Notes under the pieces: model-generated
Databases searched by the model: none
What the model was told of the DNA's origin: nothing
What the model saw: only the letters and a program-made list of their open reading frames with translations
Shown: piece after piece, positions 8,316 to 17,112 of the stretch
Numbering within the stretch: position 1 is the stretch's first letter
Layout of the letters: the number at the start of each line of letters is the position of its first letter
NCBI GenBank assembly: GCA_019359615.1
Contig: JAHHHA010000030.1
Span: 17,033-81,032 of the forward strand
From: Cyanosarcina radialis HA8281-LM2
GTDB taxonomy: Bacteria; Cyanobacteriota; Cyanobacteriia; Cyanobacteriales; CCAP-1448
Length of the DNA stretch: 64,000 nucleotides
Direction of reading: 5' to 3'
Translations under genes and position numbers: made by a program

Positions 8316-9830
8316 ATGGTCGCAGAACTTTGGCAAAATTTGTTGGGAACGGCGCTAGTAGGTACAGAACGGCAACCCTTCACCGTTCCGGCGATGGCAT
8401 CGCCTTTAGATCGCCTCGGCCAAGGTTTGACCGATCGCGCCGATGCTTTTTTGAGTTTGGCCGCAGCGGTGAATCTCTACCAACAGGCAGGCCACTTACC
8501 CAACAGAACCGCCGAACCTCTGCCCGTTGCTTGCGAATCCGACACCCTACCTTGCTGCTCTGCCCGCGCCGCCCAAGACTTAGATCTAATGCTGCGGGGA
8601 GAGCATACCAGCATCTTACCGGAATGGCTGACTGTAGCCGCACGAGTTGGGGTTCGCGTCCCCGAACGATCGCTACCTGCTTTGCTCGGTGTCGGTGTCA
8701 CTCAGTCGAGATTGCGATCGCTTATCCTTCCAGTTTTAGGGCAGCGGGGACAATGGCTGGCTAGGCAAAACTCAGAATGGTCGTATGCGATTCCCAGCGA
8801 TAACGAGGAAATTTGGCAAACGGGGACAAAAACACAGCGATCGGATTGGCTGAAACGGCAACGCCAACAGAACCCGCAATTAGCCCGCGAGAAACTCCAA
8901 GAAACTTGGAAACAGGAAAGCGCCGATCTCCGAGCAGTTTTTCTCCGGATCTGCCAAACCAACTTGATGTTAGATGACGAAGCCTTTTTGGAAACTTGTC
9001 TCGACGATCGCAGCAAAGAAGTTCGCCAAATCGCCTTCGATCTCCTGGCACGATTGCCCGCGTCTCAGTTTTGCCAGCGGATGGCAGCATATTTAAAGCC
9101 GTCGATTCGAGTAAAAGCAGCACAGATAACCATAGAACCGCCCTCAGAATTAGATGCAGCCATGACCCGCGACGGACTATCCCTCTGGGATTCCTCTCAA
9201 AAAGATACGGGCAAACGAGCGAATTGGTTGCAACAACTTATAGGGTCGATTCCCTGCGATTGGTGGCAAAAGGAATTTTCCCTTTCGCCCGCGATGCTAT
9301 TAACAACCGTCACCGATAAATGGCAACAATCTTGCTTTGGCGGTTGGGCGGCCGCTGCCCTCCGACAGCAGGATAGCGATTGGTTAGAAGCCCTGTTGAC
9401 CGGGGGAGTAGGGATATTGGCTCCTCCCATGTTAGGAAGCATACTCGACGCACTGCCCGCAGATCGGCACAGTAGAGCGATCGATCGCCTCCATCCAACC
9501 CGTCAAACTGACGATTTATTCCCGATTCTCTATGCCGCCAAACGCCCCTGGAGTGCTGCTACTGCTAGCTTGTTTTTGCAGATCGTGCGGCAGCAAATCG
9601 GCAGCGAAAAGACTAACTGGAATTTCTACTATTCCATGTCCCACGTCGCCCCGCTAATTCCTATTAGCTCGATTCCTGAATTTCTCAACCTGCGATCGCA
9701 ACTTCCCACTGAGAGATACGGTGCTGAGGCGATCGAGAAATTGCTCGACGTGCTGCAATTTCGCCAAAATGCGATCGGTGCGTTGGCGCAGCCTGTTGCG
9801 GAGCAACGTATCGCCCCTGAACCTGGATGA
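8316..9830 (+). CDS. DUF5691 domain protein
   Basis: A 504-residue protein. I chose the ATG at 8316, preceded by GGGGG, because MVAELWQNLLGTALVGTERQ is the usual opening of the DUF5691 family; an upstream ATG at 8283 adds 11 residues of repeat-derived sequence. It is helical and Trp/Gln-rich with HEAT-like features (CLDDRSKEVRQIAFDLLARLP). I recognise no catalytic motif. DUF5691 genes occur with SWIM proteins and MoxR AAA+ ATPases, and this order is kept here, so it is probably part of the same complex. Membership is known from context; function is not. Confidence 0.82.
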   Translation: MVAELWQNLLGTALVGTERQPFTVPAMASPLDRLGQGLTDRADAFLSLAAAVNLYQQAGHLPNRTAEPLPVACESDTLPCCSARAAQDLDLMLRGEHTSILPEWLTVAARVGVRVPERSLPALLGVGVTQSRLRSLILPVLGQRGQWLARQNSEWSYAIPSDNEEIWQTGTKTQRSDWLKRQRQQNPQLAREKLQETWKQESADLRAVFLRICQTNLMLDDEAFLETCLDDRSKEVRQIAFDLLARLPASQFCQRMAAYLKPSIRVKAAQITIEPPSELDAAMTRDGLSLWDSSQKDTGKRANWLQQLIGSIPCDWWQKEFSLSPAMLLTTVTDKWQQSCFGGWAAAALRQQDSDWLEALLTGGVGILAPPMLGSILDALPADRHSRAIDRLHPTRQTDDLFPILYAAKRPWSAATASLFLQIVRQQIGSEKTNWNFYYSMSHVAPLIPISSIPEFLNLRSQLPTERYGAEAIEKLLDVLQFRQNAIGALAQPVAEQRIAPEPG

Positions 9831-9838
9831 CCAAAAAA

Positions 9839-9881
9839 TTCTTGCTTTTCATAATTCATCATTCATAATTCATCATTCATC
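9839..9881. repeat. ATTCATCATTCATA short tandem repeat
   Basis: Imperfect short tandem repeat of the CATAATTCATCATT type immediately before the AAA+ ATPase start codon. A sister copy precedes the kinase gene at 20700-20735. These are short tandemly repeated sequences of the kind common in cyanobacterial intergenic DNA. Confidence 0.6.
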
Positions 9882-11009
9882 ATGCCAACCACTAAATCTA
9901 AAACAGCCAAATCGATCGCCAATGAAACTGCAACTACCCTACTGCGCCAACACGCCGAACAGCAGTTCGCACACGAGTTAGAAGAACTGGCCAAAGCAGA
10001 CGATCGCCAACGTCCTCCGAAGTGGAAACTCTCGCCGTGGGCAGTGGCAACTTACCTCCTGGGTGGCAAATTAGATAACGGGTTTGAAATTACGCCGAAA
10101 TACATCGGCAACCGTCGGATTATCGAAATCGCGATCGCTACCTTAACGACCGATCGTGCCCTCTTGCTTTACGGCGTGCCGGGAACAGCAAAATCTTGGG
10201 TGTCAGAACACCTGTCTGCGGCCATTTCTGGCGACTCAACTCTATTAATTCAAGGCACTGCTGGCACCAGCGAAGAAGCGATTCGCTACGGTTGGAACTA
10301 TGCCAAATTATTGGCTGAAGGCCCTTCTATGGCAGCATTGGTGGATAGTCCGATGATGCGGGCGATGGCAGAGGGACAGATCGCTCGCGTGGAAGAACTA
10401 ACCCGCATTCCTTCAGACGTGCAAGATACCCTGATTACCATCCTGTCAGAAAAAACCTTACCGATTCCAGAATTGAATTCCGAAGTTCAAGGTCAGAAAG
10501 GATTTAACGTCATTGCTACGGCAAATAACCGCGATCGCGGTGTCAACGAACTTTCCAGCGCCCTAAAACGGCGTTTTAATACAGTTATCTTGCCAGTCCC
10601 TAGCAGTCAAAACGAAGAGGTAGAAATCGTGCAGCGCCGGGTAGAAAGTCTGGGACGCGCTTTAGAATTGCCAGCCGAACCTCCAGCCTTAGAAGAAATT
10701 CGGCGCGTGGTGACGATTTTCCGCGAGTTGCGCAACGGGGTGACAGAAGATGGCAAAACCAAGCTGAAATCTCCTACAGGCACTCTCAGCACTGCTGAAG
10801 CCATCTCGGTGGTTAGCAGCGGCATGGCATTGGCAGCCCACTTTGGAGATGGGGCGCTCAAAGCTAGCGATCTGATGTCGGGTTTAGTGGGGGCAGTTAT
10901 CAAAGATCCCGTGCAAGATCGGGCGGTGTGGAAAGAATATTTAGAAACGGTAGTCAAAGAACGCGATCGCTGGAACGATCTCTATCGGGCTAGTCGAGAA
11001 ATTATGTAG
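9882..11009 (+). CDS. MoxR-family AAA+ ATPase (YehL-like)
   Basis: A 375-residue AAA+ ATPase. The Walker A motif GVPGTAKS lies at residues 98-105. The Walker B region, in the segment following YAKLLAEGPSMAALVDS, is atypical. A sensor region follows (VIATANNRDRGVNELSSALKRRFN). MoxR-type ATPases act as chaperones that remodel or insert cofactors into partner proteins, usually with a von Willebrand factor A protein. In the related clusters the ATPase is followed by DUF5682 and VWA genes. Here the strand ends after this gene with a 280-bp gap holding relics, so those partners are missing locally. Confidence 0.87.
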   Translation: MPTTKSKTAKSIANETATTLLRQHAEQQFAHELEELAKADDRQRPPKWKLSPWAVATYLLGGKLDNGFEITPKYIGNRRIIEIAIATLTTDRALLLYGVPGTAKSWVSEHLSAAISGDSTLLIQGTAGTSEEAIRYGWNYAKLLAEGPSMAALVDSPMMRAMAEGQIARVEELTRIPSDVQDTLITILSEKTLPIPELNSEVQGQKGFNVIATANNRDRGVNELSSALKRRFNTVILPVPSSQNEEVEIVQRRVESLGRALELPAEPPALEEIRRVVTIFRELRNGVTEDGKTKLKSPTGTLSTAEAISVVSSGMALAAHFGDGALKASDLMSGLVGAVIKDPVQDRAVWKEYLETVVKERDRWNDLYRASREIM

Positions 11010-11101
11010 AGCCTTATAACAATTGTCAATTCGCAATTCACAGTTCGCAATTAAAATGCCAGAAATCTCCGATCGATTAAATTTGGCTTGGGTTGAGCTA
11101 A

Positions 11102-11185
11102 GCGATCGAACAACTACAAATAGGAAATTTGTTAGGCGATCGCCTAGCGGGTTTTGGTTCAGATGTTTACATTTATAGCGATCCC
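11102..11185 (+). pseudogene. Relic copy of the RelE-type toxin gene found at 16.5 kb
   Basis: About 50 bp here are nearly identical to 16612-16663 inside the intact toxin gene. The shared core is GATCGCCTAGCGGGTTTTGG and the bases following it through GTTTACAT. In translation IEQLQIGNLLGDRLAGFGSD parallels IERLQEGILLDDRLAGFGSD of the intact protein. A stop codon lies upstream (11099) and the frame runs into a palindromic repeat downstream. It is a fragment of a duplicated or former toxin gene. Confidence 0.7.
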
Positions 11186-11209
11186 AAATCATTTTCGATC
11201 TGTCTGGCT

Positions 11210-11273
11210 CCCCTCTCCCAAGCTTGGGAGAGGGGCTGGGCGCTGCCCTGAAGCTCTGCCGAAGGGGGTGAGG
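11210..11273. repeat. Dispersed CCCCTCTCCC palindrome
   Basis: Another copy of the GGGAGAGGGG inverted-repeat family, placed downstream of the AAA+ gene and of the minus-strand substrate-binding protein gene, which both converge on it. It may serve as a bidirectional 3' hairpin, though there is no clear T-tract. Confidence 0.65.
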
Positions 11274-11291
11274 TAAAAACCGGATTTGATA

Positions 11292-12275
11292 TTAAGGTGT
11301 GTTGACGAGATATTTGTAGAGATCGTCAATTACAAGATCGGCAGCAATTAGGTTTGAGCCAACCCAGGTTTCTCTGTCTACAAGATAAACTCTACCGTTT
11401 TGAACCGCCCTAAGTTTTTGCCAAAGAGACTTTTGTTGCAGTTCTTCAAAAGCTTCTCTAGATTCATTAGTCCGATCGCTAAAAATCAAAACAAATATGA
11501 GATCGCCATCAACTTCTTCTAGCTTTTCTTCAGATAGAGGCCCGGTCGAGAGTTCTTTATTGCTTTGGGTCTTTATTTGTAGCCCAACATCCTCAAGAAT
11601 GGAAGCAGCAAATGAGCTTTTATCGTCCGGATATATTCTCATGCCGCCATAAATCTCAAAGATTGATATCTTTTTGTTTTTGTATCGGTTACTTAGATCT
11701 GTTTTTAGTTTTTCAGTTCTTTGATAATAGTGTTTCAGTGCTTCCCGTGCAGCTTCCTGTTTTCCTAATATTTTAGCTACAAAGTTGAAGTGTTCCTGCC
11801 AGGAGGATGTGCCATCCCATTTAAATAATACTGTGGGGCTAATTTGAGAAAGAATCGGGTAGATTGAACGCGAAGTTTCCCAACCTAAAATTAGGTCGGG
11901 TTTCAGCAGCATTATTTTCTCTAGATTAGGCTCATACATCTCACCTATTTGGTCTATCCCTGTGATTCGATTCTTTAAGTACAGAGGATATTGGTAATCT
12001 AGGGTACTTCCTATAGGTTTAACTCCAAGCACAAGTGTATGAGCTAACGCAAAGCGCGATATGGCGATGAGACGCTGAGGGTTTTTGGGAACGCAGGTTT
12101 CCCCCATTATATGTTGCACGACTCGACACTCGGCAATTTTTTCTGCCTGCTCTGCTGAAATGTTACTCTTTTTAATCTCAGAACTGTTGCAAGCTGTAAC
12201 TAAAAGAAAGGATAAAGCCATAAGTAGAAATGGCTTTATTACTCCATAGAGCGTCAGGTGTTTCGTCGCCTTCAT
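11292..12275 (-). CDS. Iron-siderophore ABC transporter substrate-binding lipoprotein (FecB/FepB-like)
   Basis: A 327-residue periplasmic-binding protein with a signal peptide ending in a lipobox (LLVTAC, Cys29), so it should be anchored to the plasma membrane. The family signatures NPQRLIAI, PIGSTLDYQYPLYL, NLEKIMLLKPDLILGW and the C-terminal VYLVDRETWVG fit Fe3+-siderophore binding proteins that hand substrate to a FecCDE-type permease. It follows the TonB-dependent receptor gene by 55 bp on the same strand and is probably co-transcribed with it. The permease and ATPase genes are absent from this window. Confidence 0.88.
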   Translation of the reverse strand: MKATKHLTLYGVIKPFLLMALSFLLVTACNSSEIKKSNISAEQAEKIAECRVVQHIMGETCVPKNPQRLIAISRFALAHTLVLGVKPIGSTLDYQYPLYLKNRITGIDQIGEMYEPNLEKIMLLKPDLILGWETSRSIYPILSQISPTVLFKWDGTSSWQEHFNFVAKILGKQEAAREALKHYYQRTEKLKTDLSNRYKNKKISIFEIYGGMRIYPDDKSSFAASILEDVGLQIKTQSNKELSTGPLSEEKLEEVDGDLIFVLIFSDRTNESREAFEELQQKSLWQKLRAVQNGRVYLVDRETWVGSNLIAADLVIDDLYKYLVNTP

Positions 12276-12330
12276 GATGCTAATTGTCTACAACTTTAAA
12301 ACTCAACCAATAACTAACACCAAGCACGAG

Positions 12331-14880
12331 TTAAAACTCCCAACTGACTGAGCCAATGATGGAAAAAGGTTCTCCCCTTAAAACATAAAGTGAATCAAAT
12401 TTTCTGGTAAGATAGTCTGTATTAAAAAGGTTACGAACATTAATTGCTGCATTGAACCCATTTCGACGGTAATAAATCGCTGCATCAGTACGAAAGTAAT
12501 CGTCCATTAGGGCTGAGTTTGCTAGATTACCTTGCCGCTCGCCAACATAAAACAGTCCTAATCCAAATCCCAACCCTTGTAAGTTTCCCGTCTGAATTTC
12601 ATAGGTTGTCCAGAGACTCGCTTGATTTTCTGGCACGCCTATAAGGCGATTGCCGACGACGCTGGGTATGGAATTATCGGCAGTGACTTCCGCATCAGTA
12701 AAAGCATAGGATGCAACAACATTCCAACCGGGTAAAATTTCACCTGCAACATCTAACTCAATACCGCGACTCCGCTGTTCCCCAACCTGTACTTGAAAAC
12801 CCTGCTGCGCCAAGATCGGATCGGGATCGGCAGTCAGCACATTTGTTTTTGTAAGATGGTAGGCTGCCAAAGTAGCTGAAAGTCTACCGTCGAGAAAGTC
12901 AGTTTTAACACCAATTTCGTATTGCGTTCCTCTGGTTGGTTCAAACGCCCTATTATCTGGGTTTTGCCCGACTGACTGGCGAAACGATTGGCTGTAGCTA
13001 GTATAAAGTGAAACATTTTTGCTAGGCTGATACACCAAACCGATTCGGGGACTGAAAGCTCCGTCATTTTGAGATGGGAGATCGCTATCAATAGGTACAT
13101 ATCCGCTGGCGGATACCCAGTCGTAGCGACCCCCTATTAACAGCTTCAGATTATCGCTAAAAGCAATCTGGTCTTGAAGATAAACTCCATAGGTTTGGTC
13201 GATTGTTTGGTCTGTAAAGGGCGTAGCTGGGAATTCGGGTTTGGGAATATTATAATTGGGGTTGGAAATATCTAAATCGGGTAAATTGCCTGGATGATCA
13301 GACAATCCACGATACCCTTCTCGGCGGTTGAAATCAAAGCCAGCTACAAGCTGATGAGAAATTGAGCCAGTTTTGAACTTTCCCACCACGTCGATTTGTC
13401 CATTGTAGTCACTCTCGGTAGTATTAACCGCATAAATTCTATACCCTGTTATCAAGCGATCGTCTACGAAATCTGAATAATACGTCTCTCGCAGAGTATA
13501 GTCTTTGAAACTGATTGCCAGATTATTACGAATTTGCCAGTTGTCATTCAATTCGTGATTTAGGGTATAACCCAATCTCTGAGTCTCAAGATTAACTGAC
13601 GGAGAATAGTTAGGATAAAAACTTGCAGGTGGCAGACGACCATCACTCAGAAGCGGAACAAAGTAGGTATAAGGATTTGCGTAGTAGCGACTATACTCAT
13701 AATAAAGATTGAGTTTTGTCCGATCTCCCAGTTTGAATGCAAACGACGGTGCAATAGTCGTGGTCTGAGAGTTAGCACGATCTTGAAAGCTGCCTGCACC
13801 TCGATAGGCAGCGATGAAACGATAAAGTACGTTTTTATCTGCGGTTAATGGCCCCGATAAATCTATACTGGGTTGATACAGTCCAAAGCTACCTGCTTCA
13901 AACCCCAGCTTGTAGTAAGGTTCATCTAAAGGTTGTCGAGTCGTTATATTAATTACCCCACCCGGTTCAACTGCTCCGAATAAAACTGAGGCGGGGCCTT
14001 TGAGAACTTCTATTTGCTCGACTGTTCCAATTGGTTCAAAACGAAAATTACCATCACGCAAACCATTTCGCAGACTGGCTTCTTCTTCAAATCCTCGAAT
14101 AGTCCTCAGAACACCAACGGGTGAATTAGAAAGTGCAGCAGTTTCAACCACACCGCTAACAGTTTCTACTGCCTCACTCACGGTTCTCACATTACGGTCT
14201 TCTAGCACCTGTCGCGGCACAACTTGAATTGACTGGGGAATATCTCGAATCGGCGTATCTGTTCTCGTCGCCGTACTTGCATTGGGCACGCGATACTTAT
14301 CTGGCTCTCCCGTCACCACCACCTCAATTTCTTCCTCTGCCCCAGCTTCCGCATCTCCCGACGTGACTGCCAACACCAATCCCTGAGCTTCCAATCGCAC
14401 CTCAGCCACAGGCGGCACGTCTGTTCCCGTAATCGCTACTCGTACTCGGTCATTTGGTAAGCTCGTGACACTCACCAGCGCAATCCCCTCGATCGGGTTG
14501 GCCTGGGAAAACTCTTCGGCGATAGTAGCGTTAGGAATTTCAGCAATCAGTACCTTACCGCTCGATCGGGTTTCAGGCACTTCCAGGGAACCATCTGCCG
14601 TTTCCAGCACCACTTGCAAGCCTGTCTTGGTTGCCTCAACGCGCACTCCAGTGATTTGCACTAATGATGCTTCGATTTGGGCGATCCAATCTGCAACAGT
14701 TGTAGCAGGTTGATGTGCCAAACCATCTACCCCCGCCTCATTGCTTCCTCTCTCAGTCTGTTGTTCAGTCCCGATCGCCGCCTCCTGTGCCCCAACAGGT
14801 GATGATACCAAACCATTCGCCACACAACCCGACAGACCGACTAATAACCAAGACCACACCACCAAACGTCGATCGCTCAT
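12331..14880 (-). CDS. TonB-dependent siderophore receptor with AMIN domain
   Basis: An outer-membrane receptor of 849 residues. I use the ATG at 14880, which has GAGGTG just upstream; a GTG two codons earlier is possible. After the signal peptide comes an AMIN domain (about 70-165), often seen in cyanobacterial TonB receptors and thought to bind the cell envelope. The plug (EVVVTGEPDKYRVPNAS, QSIQVVPRQVLEDRNV, EVLKGPASVLFG) and the beta-barrel follow, ending IIGSVSWEF with a terminal Phe. It imports ferric siderophores driven by TonB. A Fur-like box lies 18-36 bp upstream of the ATG. Confidence 0.93.
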   Translation of the reverse strand: MSDRRLVVWSWLLVGLSGCVANGLVSSPVGAQEAAIGTEQQTERGSNEAGVDGLAHQPATTVADWIAQIEASLVQITGVRVEATKTGLQVVLETADGSLEVPETRSSGKVLIAEIPNATIAEEFSQANPIEGIALVSVTSLPNDRVRVAITGTDVPPVAEVRLEAQGLVLAVTSGDAEAGAEEEIEVVVTGEPDKYRVPNASTATRTDTPIRDIPQSIQVVPRQVLEDRNVRTVSEAVETVSGVVETAALSNSPVGVLRTIRGFEEEASLRNGLRDGNFRFEPIGTVEQIEVLKGPASVLFGAVEPGGVINITTRQPLDEPYYKLGFEAGSFGLYQPSIDLSGPLTADKNVLYRFIAAYRGAGSFQDRANSQTTTIAPSFAFKLGDRTKLNLYYEYSRYYANPYTYFVPLLSDGRLPPASFYPNYSPSVNLETQRLGYTLNHELNDNWQIRNNLAISFKDYTLRETYYSDFVDDRLITGYRIYAVNTTESDYNGQIDVVGKFKTGSISHQLVAGFDFNRREGYRGLSDHPGNLPDLDISNPNYNIPKPEFPATPFTDQTIDQTYGVYLQDQIAFSDNLKLLIGGRYDWVSASGYVPIDSDLPSQNDGAFSPRIGLVYQPSKNVSLYTSYSQSFRQSVGQNPDNRAFEPTRGTQYEIGVKTDFLDGRLSATLAAYHLTKTNVLTADPDPILAQQGFQVQVGEQRSRGIELDVAGEILPGWNVVASYAFTDAEVTADNSIPSVVGNRLIGVPENQASLWTTYEIQTGNLQGLGFGLGLFYVGERQGNLANSALMDDYFRTDAAIYYRRNGFNAAINVRNLFNTDYLTRKFDSLYVLRGEPFSIIGSVSWEF

Positions 14881-14897
14881 GCCCACCTCACACCCTA

Positions 14898-14916
14898 TTT
14901 AATGAGAACTATCCTC
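14898..14916. promoter_or_regulatory. Candidate Fur box upstream of the TonB receptor
   Basis: TTTAATGAGAACTATCCTC agrees with the 19-bp Fur consensus (GATAATGATAATCATTATC) at about 12 of 19 positions by my hand alignment. It lies just before the receptor start and shares TTTAATGA-AA-TAT with the box before the AraC gene at 16017. Iron repression by Fur would be expected for this locus. Confidence 0.5.
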
Positions 14917-14995
14917 TTTTGAGAATGGTTCCTGACAACCTCAACGTTAGTCTAGAGTTGTGTTGCGGGGGAGTCTACCCCAAAACCAGCATGGA

Positions 14996-15988
14996 TCATC
15001 GCGAAACAATCAATTTGCCCAAGATGCACTCACTGGGTGTGATGCCAAACTTACGCTTAAACGCCGCCGCAAAATGCGCCGGATTAGAGTACCCCACCAT
15101 GGTGGCAGTCTCGACCACAGTGCAATTTCCTTGCCGGAGTAACTGTTTGGCTAAATCCATCCGTCGCTCGGTCAAGTAGTCAAACACTGTTTTACCAAAC
15201 AACTCACGAAACTTGCGCTGAAGGGTACTAGCACTCACCCCTACCTGCTGCGCTAACTCCAACACTGAAGGCGGATGCTCTAAGTTTGCTAACACGATAT
15301 CTCTAGCCTGGTAGATGCGATCGATCGTCGATGGTTTTAATTGCCCGTCTGACGGTTGGCTTTGCTCTCCCTCAAGCCAATCAAGCTGCATTGCCAATAG
15401 CTCAAATACTTTTGCCTGAAGATATAGACGTTTCGCCGCACCTCGATAGGGTGCATTCCACAATTGTTGAGCCAGCGATCGCAGTTTTGGAGTTACCGTT
15501 GGATAAAATGAAGCCTTCCAGTCATCCCCTTTGAATAATAGTTTGAGGATATGAGAGCGCTGTTCGTCCGCAACCAAAGAATCCAGCAGTGCTGGCTCAA
15601 TCTCCACGTTCACTGCCATCAAACGCTGTCCTGCTAGTTGCTGTTCGACATAAGCTGGTGAAACTCCGCTACCAGATAAATAGCTACGAGTCTCACTTAA
15701 GTTAGGATGAACCCCATCACAACAGATCGATCCAGATAGAAAGACTGAAATCTGGACTAAATGATCGTGGACAGGCACTTTAACGATCGAGTCTTGGTTG
15801 AATTCACAAGCCCAAAAATTTAGCCATACTCCAGGCAATAACTCCATCAGGCGACAATATCCCTGACCTAGGTGTTCTGGCACTCCCGAAAGTTCCTCAA
15901 AATCATCAAGCACCAGATTGTGAAGTTGGGGTTTGGGGGCCTGTTGGTAGAGTTCCTCCCAAGCAGTTTCGTTAAGGATGAGCGTCAT
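14996..15988 (-). CDS. AraC-family transcriptional regulator (PchR-like)
   Basis: A 330-residue regulator. The C-terminal ~100 residues hold two helix-turn-helix units (SVLELAQQVGVSASTLQRKF and VVETATMVGYSNPAHFAAAF) ending KFGITPSEC. The N-terminal ~220 residues resemble the ligand-binding part of PchR/CrgA-type regulators that sense ferric siderophores. It lies directly upstream of the receptor gene on the same strand and probably activates receptor and substrate-binding protein transcription when siderophore is present. A Fur-like box sits 29-47 bp upstream of its ATG. Confidence 0.88.
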   Translation of the reverse strand: MTLILNETAWEELYQQAPKPQLHNLVLDDFEELSGVPEHLGQGYCRLMELLPGVWLNFWACEFNQDSIVKVPVHDHLVQISVFLSGSICCDGVHPNLSETRSYLSGSGVSPAYVEQQLAGQRLMAVNVEIEPALLDSLVADEQRSHILKLLFKGDDWKASFYPTVTPKLRSLAQQLWNAPYRGAAKRLYLQAKVFELLAMQLDWLEGEQSQPSDGQLKPSTIDRIYQARDIVLANLEHPPSVLELAQQVGVSASTLQRKFRELFGKTVFDYLTERRMDLAKQLLRQGNCTVVETATMVGYSNPAHFAAAFKRKFGITPSECILGKLIVSR

Positions 15989-16016
15989 GGCAGGGCTAAA
16001 TCAAGCTTGAAGCTAA

Positions 16017-16035
16017 TTTAATGAAAATTATTTGC
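16017..16035. promoter_or_regulatory. Candidate Fur box upstream of the AraC regulator
   Basis: TTTAATGAAAATTATTTGC agrees with the Fur consensus at about 13 of 19 positions by hand. It lies in the promoter region of the siderophore-locus regulator and pairs with the similar site before the receptor. Confidence 0.5.
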
Positions 16036-16046
16036 AATAATTTTAT

Positions 16047-16132
16047 CACCAAAAAGCGATCGGCTTTCAGCTTTTAGAAAGGCACGGGCGATCGCCAACT
16101 GTTGTCGCTGTCCCTCTGAAAGTTTTTGTCCT
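16047..16132 (-). pseudogene. Relic of an ABC-transporter ATPase (signature-motif fragment)
   Basis: On the minus strand the sequence reads GQKLSEGQRQQLAIARAFLK and a few residues more. This is the LSGGQ signature helix of an ABC ATPase, with Glu for the first Gly. It covers fewer than 30 residues with no Walker motifs around it, so it is a fossil. Its place directly upstream of the siderophore regulator suggests that an ATPase gene, perhaps an exporter or FecE-like unit, once belonged to the locus. Confidence 0.6.
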
Positions 16133-16247
16133 CTTTATCCTACAATCTCCGCGATCGCGCCCTCAACTCTTCTACGTCAGACAGAGCGATCGCTAGATGT
16201 TTATCGGTCTTGCTATGATGATATTGACAATAATTTGAGGTCGAGCA

Positions 16248-16490
16248 ATGAAAGCTTTTGAAGTCATGGGTAAAGTTAATGAAAAAGGTGAATTGTTATT
16301 AGATGAGCCGTTAGAAATTAATACGCCTAGTCGAGTTAAAGTTATTCTTCTGGTATCAGATGAAAATGAATTCGATCCTGATGACACTCCTGTAGTAGAA
16401 ATAAAAGCTAGTCTAAGACGGGCATTGGAAGAAGTCAAAGAGGGAAAAACTAGACCAATTTCAGAGTTATGGAAGAGAATTGATGACTGA
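16248..16490 (+). CDS. Antitoxin of a type II toxin-antitoxin pair
   Basis: An 80-residue acidic protein beginning MKAFEVMGKVNEKGELLLDE, with PSRVKVILLV, the layout of small antitoxins preceding RelE/ParE-like toxins in cyanobacteria. The middle is strand-rich and the C-terminus is a charged helix (RALEEVKEGKTRPISELWKR) suited to wrapping the toxin. It overlaps the downstream toxin start by a few bases, implying coupled translation. Autorepression of the pair would be expected but no operator is obvious. Confidence 0.75.
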   Translation: MKAFEVMGKVNEKGELLLDEPLEINTPSRVKVILLVSDENEFDPDDTPVVEIKASLRRALEEVKEGKTRPISELWKRIDD

Positions 16491-16842
16491 TGATTTTTTA
16501 ATTTCAGTGAGATTTGCGGATGAGTTTGAAAAAGAATTATATCAGCTATCTAAAAAGTATCAGAATATTAGAACCGATGTTGAGCCTATTATCGAACGCC
16601 TACAGGAAGGAATATTGTTAGACGATCGCCTAGCGGGTTTTGGTTCAGATGTTTACATCTATAAGGCTAGAGTTAAAAATAGTAATATAAAAAAAGGCAA
16701 GAGTGCAGGTTATAGATTAATCTATTCAGTTGAATCTGAAACTAGCATTTTACTGTTAACAATTTATAGTAAATTAGAACGAGAAGATATTACAGTTAAT
16801 GAAATCGAATCTATTATAGATGAGTTCGATCGAGATGAATAA
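16483..16842 (+). CDS. RelE/ParE-superfamily toxin
   Basis: A 119-residue protein starting at ATG 16483, inside the end of the antitoxin gene; an in-frame TTG lies one codon earlier. Features such as FADEFEKELYQLSKKYQNIR, the central LAGFGSDVYIYKARVKNSN, GKSAGYRLIYSV and the terminal TIYSKLER fit RelE/ParE-fold toxins, most of which cleave mRNA on the ribosome. It is intact here, whereas a fragment of a close copy remains at 11.1 kb. The exact target is inferred only from the fold. Confidence 0.78.
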   Translation: MTDDFLISVRFADEFEKELYQLSKKYQNIRTDVEPIIERLQEGILLDDRLAGFGSDVYIYKARVKNSNIKKGKSAGYRLIYSVESETSILLLTIYSKLEREDITVNEIESIIDEFDRDE

Positions 16843-17112
16843 TTTAGCTCGTTTATTTGAGAAATGGTATAGCACTTCTTTTGCAAGAGACGAGCATGAA
16901 CGGAGTTCACAACCAAGGATGAAAATAGCAGATTTTTAAGACAGGTCTATTCTTGTGGGATAGGCTTCCAGCCTGTCCCATGGGGCAGGCTGGAGAGCAA
17001 CGACTCTATAGTAAAATGAGGACAAGCTACAATTTCTCCCCATAGAGCGATCGAATGAGGAGTAATTAATGTATTAAGGCTTAATGACGATCGATGCCGA
17101 TGACCACAAGCG
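16843..17112. other. Intergenic DNA with dispersed palindrome
   Basis: No gene is visible between the toxin gene and the 3' end of ppk1. The stretch at 16951-16995 contains a member of the TTGTGGGA(T/C)AG / CTGTCCCA palindrome family that recurs at 25514, 44996 and 59761. The rest is AT-rich with isolated GCGATCG motifs. Confidence 0.6.

Noticed and set aside
8330..8764. 144-codon frame within the DUF5691 gene
   Set aside because: Overlaps the conserved DUF5691 frame; Arg-rich shadow composition.
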